Origin: Atherix ibis
Taxonomy: Eukaryota; Arthropoda; Insecta; Diptera; Athericidae
NCBI GenBank assembly: GCA_958298945.1
Contig: OY282605.1
Location: 1,573,811-1,637,810, forward strand
Direction: 5' to 3'
DNA: 64,000 bases
The notes below the pieces were generated by a model. The model ran no database searches and was not told where the DNA came from. It saw only the letters and a list, made by a program, of their open reading frames with translations. Below, piece by piece: positions 24,452-35,716 of the stretch (its first letter is position 1; every line of letters starts with the position of its first letter). A program made the translations under genes and the position numbers.

Positions 24452-24612
24452 GAAAAGTCCATGTGAACGAGGCTTTTTCGTAAATGAGGCTTTTTCAAAG
24501 TCTTCCTCTTCCTCTTCAATGGAGAAAAGTCCATGTGGACGAGGCTTGCATGTGAACGAGGCTTGCATGTGAACGAGGCTTTTCCAAAGTCTTCCTCTTC
24601 CTCTTCAATGGA
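24452..24612. repeat. Imperfect tandem duplication (72 and 89 bp)
   Basis: Unit 1 is 24452-24523 and unit 2 is 24524-24612. Both begin GAAAAGTCCATGTG and end CAAAGTCTTCCTCTTCCTCT plus TCAATGGA. Unit 2 is longer because a 17-bp block (AACGAGGCTTGCATGTG) is repeated inside it. A minus-strand frame reads through with EEEEE and VHMDFS repeats, but I see no reason to call it a gene. Confidence 0.85.
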
Positions 24613-26219
24613 GCCAAAATTACGCGAAAAAGAAAAGAAAATATAATTTTGAAAGAGCAAATTGGTTTTTTCTTGAAGAAGAAGTCTCATAAGTGCCTTC
24701 GGATATTGGCGCACCCACAGTAATAAGCCTGTCTATCAGTAGCTGAAATTTACAAGGTTCCTTACTGTAGCTCTCTGAGTGGGAGTACCCACCATATACT
24801 CTTAAAACAAAAAGTGGTATCATGGGGGTCAGATGCCCCACGTGATGGATGTAGTTAATACCCACACTGCGGTCACAGTCTTAGCATAGGTGGTGAGGCA
24901 TACCAGTTATCCCGAGTGTCATCACTGCAGATGATAGGAGGGGATTAGGTACGCGTTGCTATCGTTTCTAAGCCTCTACTATGTAGGCCCAATGCCTTAC
25001 CCCTTGTTTCAATAAAAGCAGCTGTTGCGGCGCATACTAATTTATTTTGGAAGTGTCCAATACCTGTCTAAGCGAGGGAATTTTTCCACAACAGTAAAAG
25101 AGGCAACGTCTGGTACCACTACCAAAGGGAAGGGTGCCACTTGGGTACCAATCGTCATACCGCCCAATTTTCATTCTGCACCCGGCTGGTAAAGTCCTCG
25201 TACGCATTCTATGCAACCGATTAGTGGAATTTATCCAGGAGCAGAGAGGCTTATATGCAGTCCAATTTGGCTTCAGGAGGGCACGCTCCACCTTGATGCT
25301 ATTGATTTGGTCGGATGCTATTAAAGCTATCGAGGGCAAAAGGTGAAAAAAGACTGAATAAAGTACTGCGCCATTATAACCCTCGATGTGAAGAATGCTG
25401 CCAACTCTGCGAGATGGGATCGTATTCTTGGCGCCCTGGGCTCAATGGGTGTTCCGCATCGAAGGATTACGAGGGAGGTCCCACAGGACTCGGTTCTGGG
25501 CTCTTTGTTGTGGAGCCCACAAGCTTCAAATCCTAGAGGAGATGAGAATCATCGCGTTTGCTGTGGTTGTAGTGGCCAAATGCGTTGAAGGACTAGAACG
25601 GATCTGTAATGAGACGGTTGCTTCAGTTCGAAGTTTGGCTTCAACCTTGCGGACAATAAGACGGAGGCAGTCCTAATCACGGTTAGGAAAAGAAGAGAGA
25701 ATATCACCATAAGGATTGGCGAACATGAGGTAATATCGGGACCATCTCTAGCGTACCTAGGGTGATGATTGACGTTGGTGGAAAAGCTGCTGGGAAAATA
25801 ATGGAGTTGGTGCGCTTAATACCGAAGCTTGGGAAATCCAGACATATATGATGCCCCAATATGGGCGGATGGGTTGATTAGAGAAACCTATATACGTATA
25901 GTTGTCTCAGTCTACCGTAGTAGCGCATTGAGAGTGGCCTATGCATTTCAAACAGTACCTTACGAGGCCATTTGTGTTGTGGCCTGAATGATACCGTTTG
26001 AAATACTGGCTAATGAGCGGCAGAGGCTATACCACCGGAGAGATCGTATGATACTATGGCGCTATCCGTGTCCCGTACGGAGGAAAGAGACGAGTCCAAG
26101 AGAAGGTAGAAAAATAGTTGGGATAATGCCCCTCTTATCTCGGCGGTGAATCCGTAGATAGATCGACGACTTGGTGACGTGGGCTACTACCTATCCCAAT
26201 TTTTGACGGGACACGGATG

Positions 26220-26283
26220 TTTTATTCCAGTGTGCTCTTCTTTAAATTGGATTTTATTCCAGTGTGCTCTTCTTGTGACTGGA
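26220..26283. repeat. 32-bp tandem duplication in the older R1 copy
   Basis: TTTTATTCCAGTGTGCTCTT begins at 26220 and again at 26252. The duplication lies between the GHGCF motif and the zinc-knuckle remnant and helps to explain why that region is garbled. Confidence 0.85.
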
Positions 26284-26400
26284 TGGTGGAGCACATGTTC
26301 TTTTACTGTGCGCGAACTAATACGGAAAGAGAAGAGGCTCAGAAGTGTCCTAGCGGATCCCTGATACCGGAGAATATAGTGGCTCTGATGTTGAAGTCGA

Positions 26401-27138
26401 TGGCAGGAGAGCGGGAACGCCAACATCGTAGGAAGAAGGAAGAGCGGCGAAAGGTCCTCTGTGAAGAGGAGAGACCCGAGAGCCTTCGCCTCTGGCAAGA
26501 GAGATGGGACAACTCGACGAAGGGTCGGTGGACTCATCGGCTGATACCACATGTTACCAAATGGGTCACTCGCCTGCACGGGGAAGTCGGGTATTACATC
26601 ACCCAACTCTTGACTGGGCATGGATGCTTTCGGGCATACTTGCACAGATTCAAGAGAACTGACTCCCTCAAACTGTCATCATTGCCGCGATGTGATCGAA
26701 GATGCAGAACACGTGTTCTTCCAGTGCCCCCTCTATGAGGAGACGCGGGTGGAGCTGGAGAGAAATCTGGAGCGTCCCATCAGTCCAGAAAATATAGTGG
26801 AGTGCATGCTGAAGAGCCAATCGGCCTGGAACAGAATTGCAGAGTACGCGGAATCCATTATCAAGGATCTCCACACAACGTACGAAGAATAGGCCGCGAG
26901 GCATCATAACATCGGGGCAGCAATAGCATCAGACAAGAACGCCCCGGCGAAGTAGTATTTACAAAGAGTGCCGCCGGGAAACCATCGTTCCGGGAGCAAG
27001 ATCAGAGGTGCAGGTTAGGTTTTAGCGAGGTAAAAATCCCGCATAACTCACCTGGCAGGAATAACTTCCAGACGAAAACCTTTTGAAGGTTTCCCCCTGT
27101 ACCTCATTAATCTAAACGGAAAAAAAAAAAAAAAAAAA
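26401..27138 (+). mobile_element. 5'-truncated R1-clade LINE with poly-A and 13-bp target duplication
   Basis: This 738-bp insert begins inside the 3' coding part of an R1-type ORF2: ESLRLWQERWDNSTKGRW, VTRLHGEVGYYITQLLTGHG, then a zinc-knuckle CHHCRDVIEDAEHVFFQCP and RPISPENIVECMLKSQSAWN, ending at TAG 26890-26892. A 3' untranslated region of about 230 bp leads to a run of about 19 A. The 13-mer ATGTTGAAGTCGA occurs immediately before (26388-26400) and directly after the A run (27139-27151), a clean target-site duplication. One frame change in the GHGCF region is visible. The family differs from the interrupted element. Confidence 0.93.
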
Positions 27139-27299
27139 ATGTTGAAGTCGAGAAGGCTTTGGAGACTGTCGAAGTTCTTGCGGCAACAGTCCTAAAAAGA
27201 CTATATCCGGATACGTGTGAAAGAAAACGGTAGTAATAATTCACCAGAGTGGTGATTTTGATTAATCCCTTCGTTTTTCGATAATTTTCATCTTACTAT

Positions 27300-28445
27300 A
27301 ACAAAAAAAAAGCTTGTTATTCTCCGCTGACCAGTAACAAGTCAAGAGGTGACAAATTAAACGCGAGGTAAGCTGTCTAAGAATCGGATGGAAAGGTTAT
27401 TTGTTTAATTTTTTTTTAACATCAAGAAGTTTTTATGCTGAGGATTAACATCAAGAAGTTTTTATGCTGCGGATAAGCAGATGACACCATTTTCGATACC
27501 AGAGAAGCAGGGTTTTCACAGTTTCATCGTAAATTGAGGACATTTTTGAAGTCTGTGTTTTGATCATTTCCTTTGTGTAGACGCATTCCATTCATTTCAT
27601 AAAATAATTTATCTATTTTCATATGCAAGGTCTCTAAGATAAGAGACATTTTAGTAGCGCTACGACCTTGAGGTCATTTGCTGACTTCATGTGTCCCGTT
27701 GGTTTTGAGGTCCCAGATTCCGTAAAAAACTGATTGCTAGTTAATTTTTGTAGAGCACCTTTTTAAGGACGTTTAAATACGGTGTCTTGGAATGGAATTG
27801 CTGGGGTTAGAAGCTGTACAATAAAAGGAGCCCTAATTAAAAAGAAATCATGCCCGGTATGAGAGTTATCCTTGACCAGAATTTCGGAATGGATATTGAG
27901 TAAATATTTTTGGCGATATGTGGAAATAAAAGTATTGAATGGTATTTGGTTATTAGACGCGGGAAATTTCGAATTACCGTGGACACAAGACAGTGGCGTG
28001 TCTCTCCAGTCAGCTGATCAACCCACCCATTTCGATGTTCATCAACCAATATCGAATGCAGTTGATAAGCGGGTCAATTAATATAATTAAAAAGTTGTAA
28101 AATTAGGTAGGTAATAAAAAATGTAACCAGAAAATTACTTTTCTTATGATATATTATATAATTGGAAATATTTGCTAGAACTTGGAATATGCGTCTTTCA
28201 AAACAACAGCACTAAATATTCCCTTTGTTTGCACTCAAGCTTATCGAAATTAGAAATCAATAATAAAATAATTATGATCTTATTCAAAAATCAAAATATA
28301 TATTTTTTTAAAAAAGAACCGGAAATACACTTAAATTTAAAAAAAAAATAAGCTCCCTTTTTGAGAATTTTCAAAATCAAAAAAATTATAATAAATTAAT
28401 CTAAAAAAGAAACCACTTCAATTAGACTTACAAGTATGTATTTAG
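27300..28445. repeat. Duplicated block, copy A
   Basis: Two parts, 27300-27745 and 28280-28445, match copy B (31337-33215) in order. Shared strings include CTGACCAGTAACAAGTCAAG, AGGTGACAAATT, GGATAAGCAGATGACACCAT, TTTCCTTTGTGTAGA and TTTTGAGGT-CCAGATTCCG. Copy A has a 29-bp tandem duplication at 27420-27477 (CATCAAGAAGTTTTTATGCT twice) and an extra 530 bp at 27750-28280 of unknown nature. I recognise no protein in it. Confidence 0.8.
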
Positions 28446-31336
28446 AATTTAATTTTAGATTTTAAAATGCTAAAGCTTCCATTCGAGTTTCAAGAGTCCA
28501 TTTTTACTATATTTAGTATCCTTCACAATATTATAGATAATAACAAATTTCAATATGAATAAAAATAAATTTTTTCCCTTACAAAAAAAAAAAATTGAAA
28601 AAAGTAGATGTGAAAAATAATGGATGCTTGAATAATGGTTTTGAAAGTAATTCTCAAATAATGGAGAACTTCTGCTCCAGTGTGCGCTCGTGTTATCCTC
28701 GGGAATATTTTGATTTCATAGAAAAACAATATCAACATAATAATTGCGTATTGAATATCACTTTAATTATTATTATAACATTTGTTCTGAACCGATCAAT
28801 TAGTAAAAGGCTAAATATAGAGAAAAAAATATATATATGAACGGGGGATGATCCATCTTCGATTAATGGCTCTACGGTCAATGAATAGATAAGTAAGCGT
28901 AGCTAAGAGCACAACACTTTGTGACAGAATCTATAGTTGCCAGGATACCGAAATTTTCAATTAAATGGAAGAAAAGCTGAACTTCACGTGTCGCTAAGGT
29001 GACCTACCATTCGTTAACAAAACTGAAGGGGATGATTTTCTGTTTTTCCTCTTATTGAACATATAATCCAGATTTAGAATCTAATTGAACTAAGTCAATG
29101 TTGTTCTTCGACTAAATATTATCCTCCTCATCTTTTTGTTGCCACATTGCCCTGTCCATTATTACGAGTAGTTCATTTAATATTTTTCGATATTTTTCTC
29201 TGATGGCGATGGGCAAAAAAAAATAAATTAATATATAAATAAATAAAACAAAAGAATAGAAGGAAAAACACGTAAAATTTTCCAGAATATCTTTTCAAAA
29301 TGCCATTATAAAGCAGCAAAAATTGAAAATCGGTTAAACGAATTACTCCCGGCTTTATCGGAAATCCATCGTCCTCCAAAGAATTTTCCTCGAATTTAAT
29401 GCTCTATGAAAATGTGTATCCTTGTTTTTCTCCAAATTGTTTACAAAACAAAAGTTGCGTGTATATTATTTTTTGAAGAATTTCCATTCGATATTCTCAT
29501 ATATTGTATTAGGCGCGTTTTATCGTCGTATACACGTACTCATCGAAGGATAACTCTGAAGGGATGGTAAATCTTTGATAAAAGATTTCGGATTTTTTTT
29601 TTAAGGCGGAAAAATAAGAAGATGAAGAAAAATTTGTTTTTTCCAATTTGGATTAGTGTGCCCACTTAAATTTTTAATACTCGAAAATGAGGTACTCACG
29701 ATGAGAATTTTCTTTCGGTTCGATTTTATTGATTACGATGGGCATTGGGAGAGTATTGTTTAGGTGATCGGTGTTTGCAAAAAAATGATTATTTTTTCTT
29801 ATCGATAAATTAAACAAACGAATACAAAAAAGTACATATTATATAACATTATTCATTTGTAGTAAATCTAACTTTGTGCTTTATTGCTTTATTATATAAC
29901 GACGAGTAAGAGTATATCATTAGTCTTAACTTAATTCGATTTGGAATCGAAAATCCATTTTTAATATTGAAACTGATTTTATTGCAATCATCTTAAGTAA
30001 AAAGGTTTCCATAGCAGATTTAAGTTTTTTTTTACATAATAAAAGTTCAAAAAAAAAAAGTTTGTTTCAAGTCGAAAAGGTATTCAAATAAAAAAATTAT
30101 CTCAAAAACAAAGAAATATCGATATGAGTTGAGTTCGAACTTACGTGTTCGTTGGGGAATTTCTTTTTCAATTTTGCAGTTGAATTTATAAGAAAATCAA
30201 ATTATGCCATTTTTTTTGAGGACCATACCAAGAATGAAGTTCTTTATTGTGTATCTTGAAAGAGGTTTTTTTTTTATTTTGAAAAATTTTATTTGAAAGT
30301 TAGTGTGGCGGGTGATAGGTTTGAAGCTAGAAGCATGAATAAATGGACCACCATACAAGACACATAAATGCATACAGAATTCCAGTTTGGTTTGATTTCC
30401 AAATACGTAAAATAATTCCTAATACGGGTTGAATTTATGGTGTAGGCTACCATCCCCCAATTGTGGATATTTGGTATTCATGTGAGCGGTGTGCATGCAT
30501 TCAAAACAATACCACAAATGTGCACAACTTTTTATAATACCTATTCACAGTTATAAATATATTATAAAATGTAAAAAAGGATAGAAAAGTGTTGCGGGTG
30601 GAGGGGGGAGGGGGGGTGTATAGGGTTTCTATTAAAAGCGATTGTATATATGCGTTTCAATTTTCACAAGTGAGTGTATTATTCTATTTTTTCTGAATAT
30701 TCATACCAACTCTAATAATAATTGTTGAAAAAAAAATTAAATTTAACTGAGCTCATTTCTGTATTAAAAATATTTTATACAATTTTAGTTCGAAATTTTT
30801 GTTATTTGAAAAAGCTTTAAAGAAACTTTGACTGGTGCAAACTGACGTAACTGAAAGAACCTTAACGGATGGGGTAGGCGGTTATTTTTATTTCTTCATA
30901 AAAACGTATCATGAAATATGGCATCCTCTAAGGATGCCTATTATACGCGTACACCTGCCTTTTAAATACCTTTATCCAATCGCTTTTTGTATTGGTTATC
31001 AAGAATAACGAATCCACGAAAGATATGCATCTGAACTCAGTCCCGGATAGATTCTATAAATATCCTGGGTATTACCATTTCCCGAGGGGGACTAAATAAA
31101 AGATCAGAAAAATTGAGTGAATCAGAATAACTACATTGCTCTATCCCCTCACTTTATGTGTCGTTTAGCCACTGTATTCGACTAGCCGGTATTGTACGCC
31201 TGGCATTTCCAGTGGAGCCCGTCCTTACTGTAACTATTCAAAAATCTGTGTCATAGTCTCTGATTTGTGACCAAGTAAGGTAGTTTTAGTGGATTAAAGT
31301 CCCACACTTTGTCTTTCTATGATTTCTATCGTACTG

Positions 31337-33215
31337 TAAAAAAAAAAATTAGCTTGTAACTCATCACTGACCAGTAACAAGTCAAGAGGTGACAAATTGA
31401 AGGCGAGATAAGCTGCCTAGTGCATGAGATCCTTCACCTGTTAATATTGATAGGAAGGCCGATTTTGTTAAGGCAGAAGACGACTTTTAACTTCAAGAAA
31501 TTTTTATGCTAAGGATAAGCAGATGACACCATTTTCGATAAAACGCTAACAAATGTCTTTTTATAGACCAGAGAAGCATGGTTTTAACAGCTTCAGAGTA
31601 AATTGGGGACATTTTCGAAGACTGTGTTTTGACCATTTCCTTTGTGTAGATGCACTCGATTCAAATCATAATGGAATTTATCTACCAGGTGTATAAGAAT
31701 AAATCCGCTGTTTTTTAGTCAAAAAAACACATGCATTTTTCATAGAAAGCAAAAACAAATTTATTCAAAGTACTTGCCCTTGCTAGCTACATATTTTTCC
31801 CATTTTTTGGGCAATTTGTGGATACCACGCCAAAAAAATTTCTTCTCTTTCGAGGCAAACCACTCATCAACCCATTTTCGGTCGCCTTCGTAAGAATCGA
31901 AGTGCTGCTCAGCGGGCGCGTGACTCATCACCGAAAACAGGTGGTAGTCGGAAGGGGCCAGGTCTGGTAAATAAGCGGGGTTGGGTAGTACCTCCCAGTT
32001 GAGTGTCTCCAATTAATTTCGGACCATTTTTGACGTGTGCGATGGTGCGTTGTCGTGGAGGAAAATCAGCTTGTCATATATTTGTTGAAAATCCGTACTT
32101 TTTTCACGTAGAGCACGGTGCAATTTGATCAGTTGTTGGTGGTAGCAATGGGCATTCACCAGCTTTCAACATCTCATTCCGTCCGAAGCGATTTGGTCTT
32201 GGGGAAGATGTTGATGGTTGGCCGGCAACCCACGATTTCTTGCGTTTAGGATTACCGAAATATATCCATTTTTCATCGCCTGTCACAATCCGATACAGGA
32301 ACGACTTTATTTTTTGTCTGGCGAGCAAGATTTCGCATGTGTTTTTGGGTCGCTCCATCTGCCTATCGTTCAATTCATGCGGCACCCATTTTCCGATCTT
32401 TTCAATCTTCCCCATGTCACGCAGACACATGGAAATGGCTGGTTGAGTAGCACCCAATTGCTCCGCGAGAATTTTTTGCGATTGGGTATCGTCTTCGTCC
32501 AAAAGAGCCTGCAATTGATGGTCCTCTACCTTCCTAGGCCGTATTTTTACAATTCTTGTCCCACAAGTCAAAATTTCCGTCTTTGAACCAACGTAACCAA
32601 TCTCGGCACGTTGTTTTCGATAAAGCACTGTATACCGTAGGCCTCCATAAGCATTTGATGCGATTCGGCAGCCGATTTCTTCAAATTGAAGCAGAAAAGT
32701 GGAGCTTCTCGTATATGCTCTTTTTCTGGCACAAAACTAGACATGATTACCAAAGGAAAAATGTATGTTTTTGTATGAAATTGCTGACAGTGTACACTGG
32801 TTAATGTTGACAGATGTAAAACTCATAAAAAAAAGTATTGCGTGCCCATAGTAGCTTAATATGCTCACTCACGCCATCTATGATCCAACAGCGGATTTAA
32901 GCAAGATCTTTTTGATAAAAGAGGCGCCATGACCTTTAGGCTATTTGGTGATTTCATATCTCCCATTGGTTTTGAGGTATCAGATTCCGTAAAAAAAACT
33001 GATTTTATGTCATACAATTAACTTTCTAATGATAGATTCTATTCTTCAATATGTCTTATTCAAAAACCAAAATTTATATTTTTTTAAAGAAGAACAGGAA
33101 ATACGAGTACATTTAAATTTTTAGCTCCTTTTTCAGAGTTTTCAAAATCAAAATTTATCAGAAATTAATCTGAAAAAGAAAATACTTTAATTAGACTGAA
33201 AAGTAATTAGAATTT
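31337..33215. repeat. Duplicated block, copy B, split by a mariner
   Basis: Pieces 31337-31682, about 32915-33000 and 33060-33215 correspond in order to copy A. The gap between the first two is the mariner at 31685-32914. The right-hand part shares AAATTTATATTTTTTTAAA, GAACAGGAAATAC and GAGTTTTCAAAATCAAAA with 28290-28400. Confidence 0.8.
31685..32914 (-). mobile_element. Near-full-length mariner with lost second catalytic block
   Basis: The element is inserted at a TA. The left end is CCAGGTGTATAAGAATAAAT and the right end inverted shares TAAATCCGCTGTT. The transposase starts near 32753 (MVIMSSFVPEKEHIREAPLF) and continues as KVEDHQLQALLDEDDTQSQK, KWVPHELNDRQMER, RIVTGDEKWIYFGNPKRKKS, IFLHDNAPSHT, NPAYLPDLAPSDYHLF and HKLPKKWEKYVASKGKYFE. 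Frameshifts lie near 32590 and between 32180 and 32010, with one nonsense codon. About 14 codons are missing around 32165, where the WWD block with the second catalytic Asp should be, so it is inactive. It is the least decayed mariner in the window. Confidence 0.9.
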
Positions 33216-34146
33216 ATCATAGTCTCTGTACACGTCCAGAATTAAAACTATTTCCAACCCTTCACATTCTTTTATAACAAATTATATTCACCACATACTC
33301 AAAAAAAATTTCATTCGGCGCGCTTTTACTTGATTTGTAGACTTCCCCTTCTTAGTGGGAATAGAAACTTTCCTTTTTCACTCGGAAGTTTAGGGTGTCT
33401 ACATATCTTGGCAGGAAATTTATTCTAGAAAGTTGAGTTGTAATGAATTCATGTTGTTGTGTTGCCATCCTGGGTGATAAGTGAGCTGATAGGTTATTAT
33501 GACCTCACTGAATATCCTAATTTGCCCCCTTCACCAAAAAAATAACACTTAGGATCTTTTGCGTACGTTAACAATGGAAGATTATCAAAATTCGGAGCTA
33601 CAACTTCTCATTATTCGTCCTTTATGCCATTTCTATGGTATTAAATTCATCCTTTTCTCAATATTTTTAATGAATCCCACTTCTTTTTGAGTAGGAATCC
33701 TTCCATTATGGAAAAACCTTTTCCAAAGTAGTTTTTAAGTTTTCTTTAAATACTCCACAAAATTTAATAATATCTTACTTTTTTTTTATGACATACTATC
33801 GACTAGTTTCGTTAGAAAATATGAAGTTTGTGGTAACAAAAAAAATATGGCCTCTGACTCTTGTCTTACAGACCTTAAATACATATGAACATAAATTGAC
33901 CGGAATTTTTTTAATAAAAACAATTAGAATTAAAGTATTTTTCAAAAAATGTAAATAATTTCTAGAAAAATAATTGATAAATTCAAAAATAATCTCAAGT
34001 TGTAAGTGTCCATTTTTGTTCCTAAATTCCAGTAGTTTTAAAAATGAAAATTTCCGAAACTTCTGCAATTTCTATCATCAAAAATTTATAAGTTATATAA
34101 AACATTTAATTTCTTATTAAAAAATCACCCATGTATGTGTACTTAC

Positions 34147-34278
34147 ATAAAACATTTACAGTGTGTGTGGAAACAACATTTTCGGTGAGTTGCATATTCA
34201 GACCATGACAGATGACCACCAATGACCGCTTATCACGTTCCACTATCGATGTTATATTCGATGTTGTTATCCATCCAC
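34147..34278 (-). CDS. sns: Sns-like receptor exon, second half of inferred Ig4
   Basis: Both borders are phase 1, with 43 full codons. The acceptor is CTCCAG and the donor GTAAGT. It encodes GGWITTSNIT, with a sequon NIT, and SLVVICHGLNMQLTENVVST followed by HTVNVL. The second Ig cysteine sits in VICHG rather than in the usual YxC, which fits this domain of Sns as I recall it. The domain is 300 nt with its partner exon (100 codons). No computed frame covers this exon because it is short and closed by stops in the flanks; it was found by continuing the reading frame from the exon at 37791. The following intron is 23.1 kb, the longest here. Confidence 0.92.
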
Positions 34279-35716
34279 CTGGAGAATATTAAAATTGATA
34301 ATTAAAAAAGAAATATTCATTTTTAAATTCTTAATAATTAACTTTAAAAAAATAAATAAATAATAATAAAAATAAATAATTTTTAACTTAAATATTTTTA
34401 GATTTTAATTTTCGAATTGTTAAGGATAATTTTCTGACAATAACTTTTATATAATTTTGAAAGCTTATTTCATACAGACAATTCTATTTCTTTAAGTGAT
34501 TGTCAAATTGAATTCCATAAAGGACAATATGTCCTTCTATTATTATAAAATAAAATCTAACCCAATAAGTCTGACATGCAAAATGTTTCAAATGTCAAAA
34601 ATGGGTGAATCACTTTCGTATATCGGAACCATTTGCAAAGCAAGGAGTCCTTATGAAATGGAAAGAGAAAGTACTCCTTGCAGTTATATTAATAAAAAAA
34701 ACTTAAAGAGATCGGCCAGAGGACTACCGTTAATGGAATCGATATTCTCGCCTTCGTAGGGAATTAAAACAGATGAGCGGCACTCTTTCATCGAGAAGCG
34801 AATGACTTGAAAAATTAATTCTAATGACCGGGAGTATATTATCCAAGCACTGGGGAAACTCCAATGCAGTACAGCATAAACCAACTGTGCGCTCCCATTG
34901 TGTCTACCAACAATGAACTTTACTATATGCTCTTCTTCTTTGGGCATGTGAATGGCAGGATATTAAATTTATTCGAAAGAAATTAACGAGATGGCATCAT
35001 TGCTAATATCTGGGTGGATACTAACCCCCCCCCCCCATCCAATCACTTTTTATACTTTTTCTTTATAAAAATGTTTTTTTCTTCTTCCATTTATTCTTTG
35101 CTCTTCATTTAACATTGCATCTTTCATATTTATTTTTAGACTTAATATCGTAGAAGTTTTTACATATTGTAGTATGTCGTCCCTTTATCTAATTGATATC
35201 CTGTGATATCCTGTAGTCTTTAGTTCAGTACAATTATGTGGGTTGATTATAACTCATGTGGATTTTGGGTATTTTTCTTCTAGATTATATAATCGATTAA
35301 ATATAAAAAAGTTTCAGCTTTTTAAAGCTTAAATCATCCTATTGTCATTAATTTAAGTGTGTCATATCAGATGTTTTTCATAAAATCTATTAACTAAAAT
35401 AGGTTTTATCTAATTTTTATAGCATCAATATTTCAACGTTATCCCTTAAATTGTGTCTGTAATTTTATGATATTTTGTTAATGGTTTTTACTTAATATAG
35501 TTTGCAATATTTTAATGAATACAGTCAAACTTGAAGATTATTTCAAATTCACTTCGAAAATAAATCGGTTACTCACGGAAAGCACCGAAGCTGTTTAATC
35601 GCAAAATTGTATTTATGTGTAGTGATGAGACTCCTTTTTACCTTCAAAACTATTGAGTTAGTTAATAATCAATATTGGCACTTTTGGAATCAGACAAATC
35701 CTTAAAGCTCTGTGTA

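Larger units (their letters stand above)
24690..27195 (+). mobile_element. R1-clade LINE, decayed, interrupted by a second R1
   Basis: The base composition is clearly richer in GC than the surrounding intron. A presumed 5' untranslated part lies at 24690-25025. Reverse-transcriptase pieces follow: CLSEGIFPQQ, SYRPIFILHPAGKVLVRILC, VQFGFRRARSTL, NSARWDRILGALGSMGVP, VPQDSVLGSLLW and FAVVVVAKCVEGLERICNET. The YADD-type catalytic aspartates are deleted (FA joins directly to VVVVAK). The C-terminal part holds EHMFFYC and SLIPENIVALMLKS, a degenerate CCHC zinc-knuckle region. At 26400 the sequence is interrupted by another R1-clade copy and resumes in frame at 27152, reaching a stop at 27193-27195. 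Confidence 0.87.
11034..34146 (-). other. 23.1-kb intron between inferred Ig4 and Ig5
   Basis: This is the longest intron in the window. It contains mariners of one lineage at 11289, 14776 and 21690, a 141-bp array at 20395, an R1-in-R1 LINE complex at 24.7-27.2 kb, a segmental duplication at 27.3 and 31.3 kb and a mariner at 31685. Stretches without recognisable features are 12085-14775 (with a G-rich tract at 13445-13470), 15920-20394, 20761-21668, 22030-24450 (12-G run at 23891 followed by GT repeats), 28450-31335 (G-rich 30593-30625) and 33216-34146. The 143-residue frame at 19742-20173 is rich in Phe, Ile, Tyr and His and resembles nothing I know. Confidence 0.75.

Noticed and set aside
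24442..24714. Minus-strand frame with acidic EEEEE and VHMDFS repeats
   Set aside because: It reads a tandem duplication with CTTCCTCTT tracts; there is no domain or transcript signal.
26187..26645. 152-residue minus-strand frame
   Set aside because: Antisense shadow of the R1 C-terminal region, which has zinc-knuckle and GHGCF motifs on the plus strand.
34496..34947. Overlapping frames on both strands (87 residues each)
   Set aside because: Mutually overlapping, no recognisable motif; likely chance.
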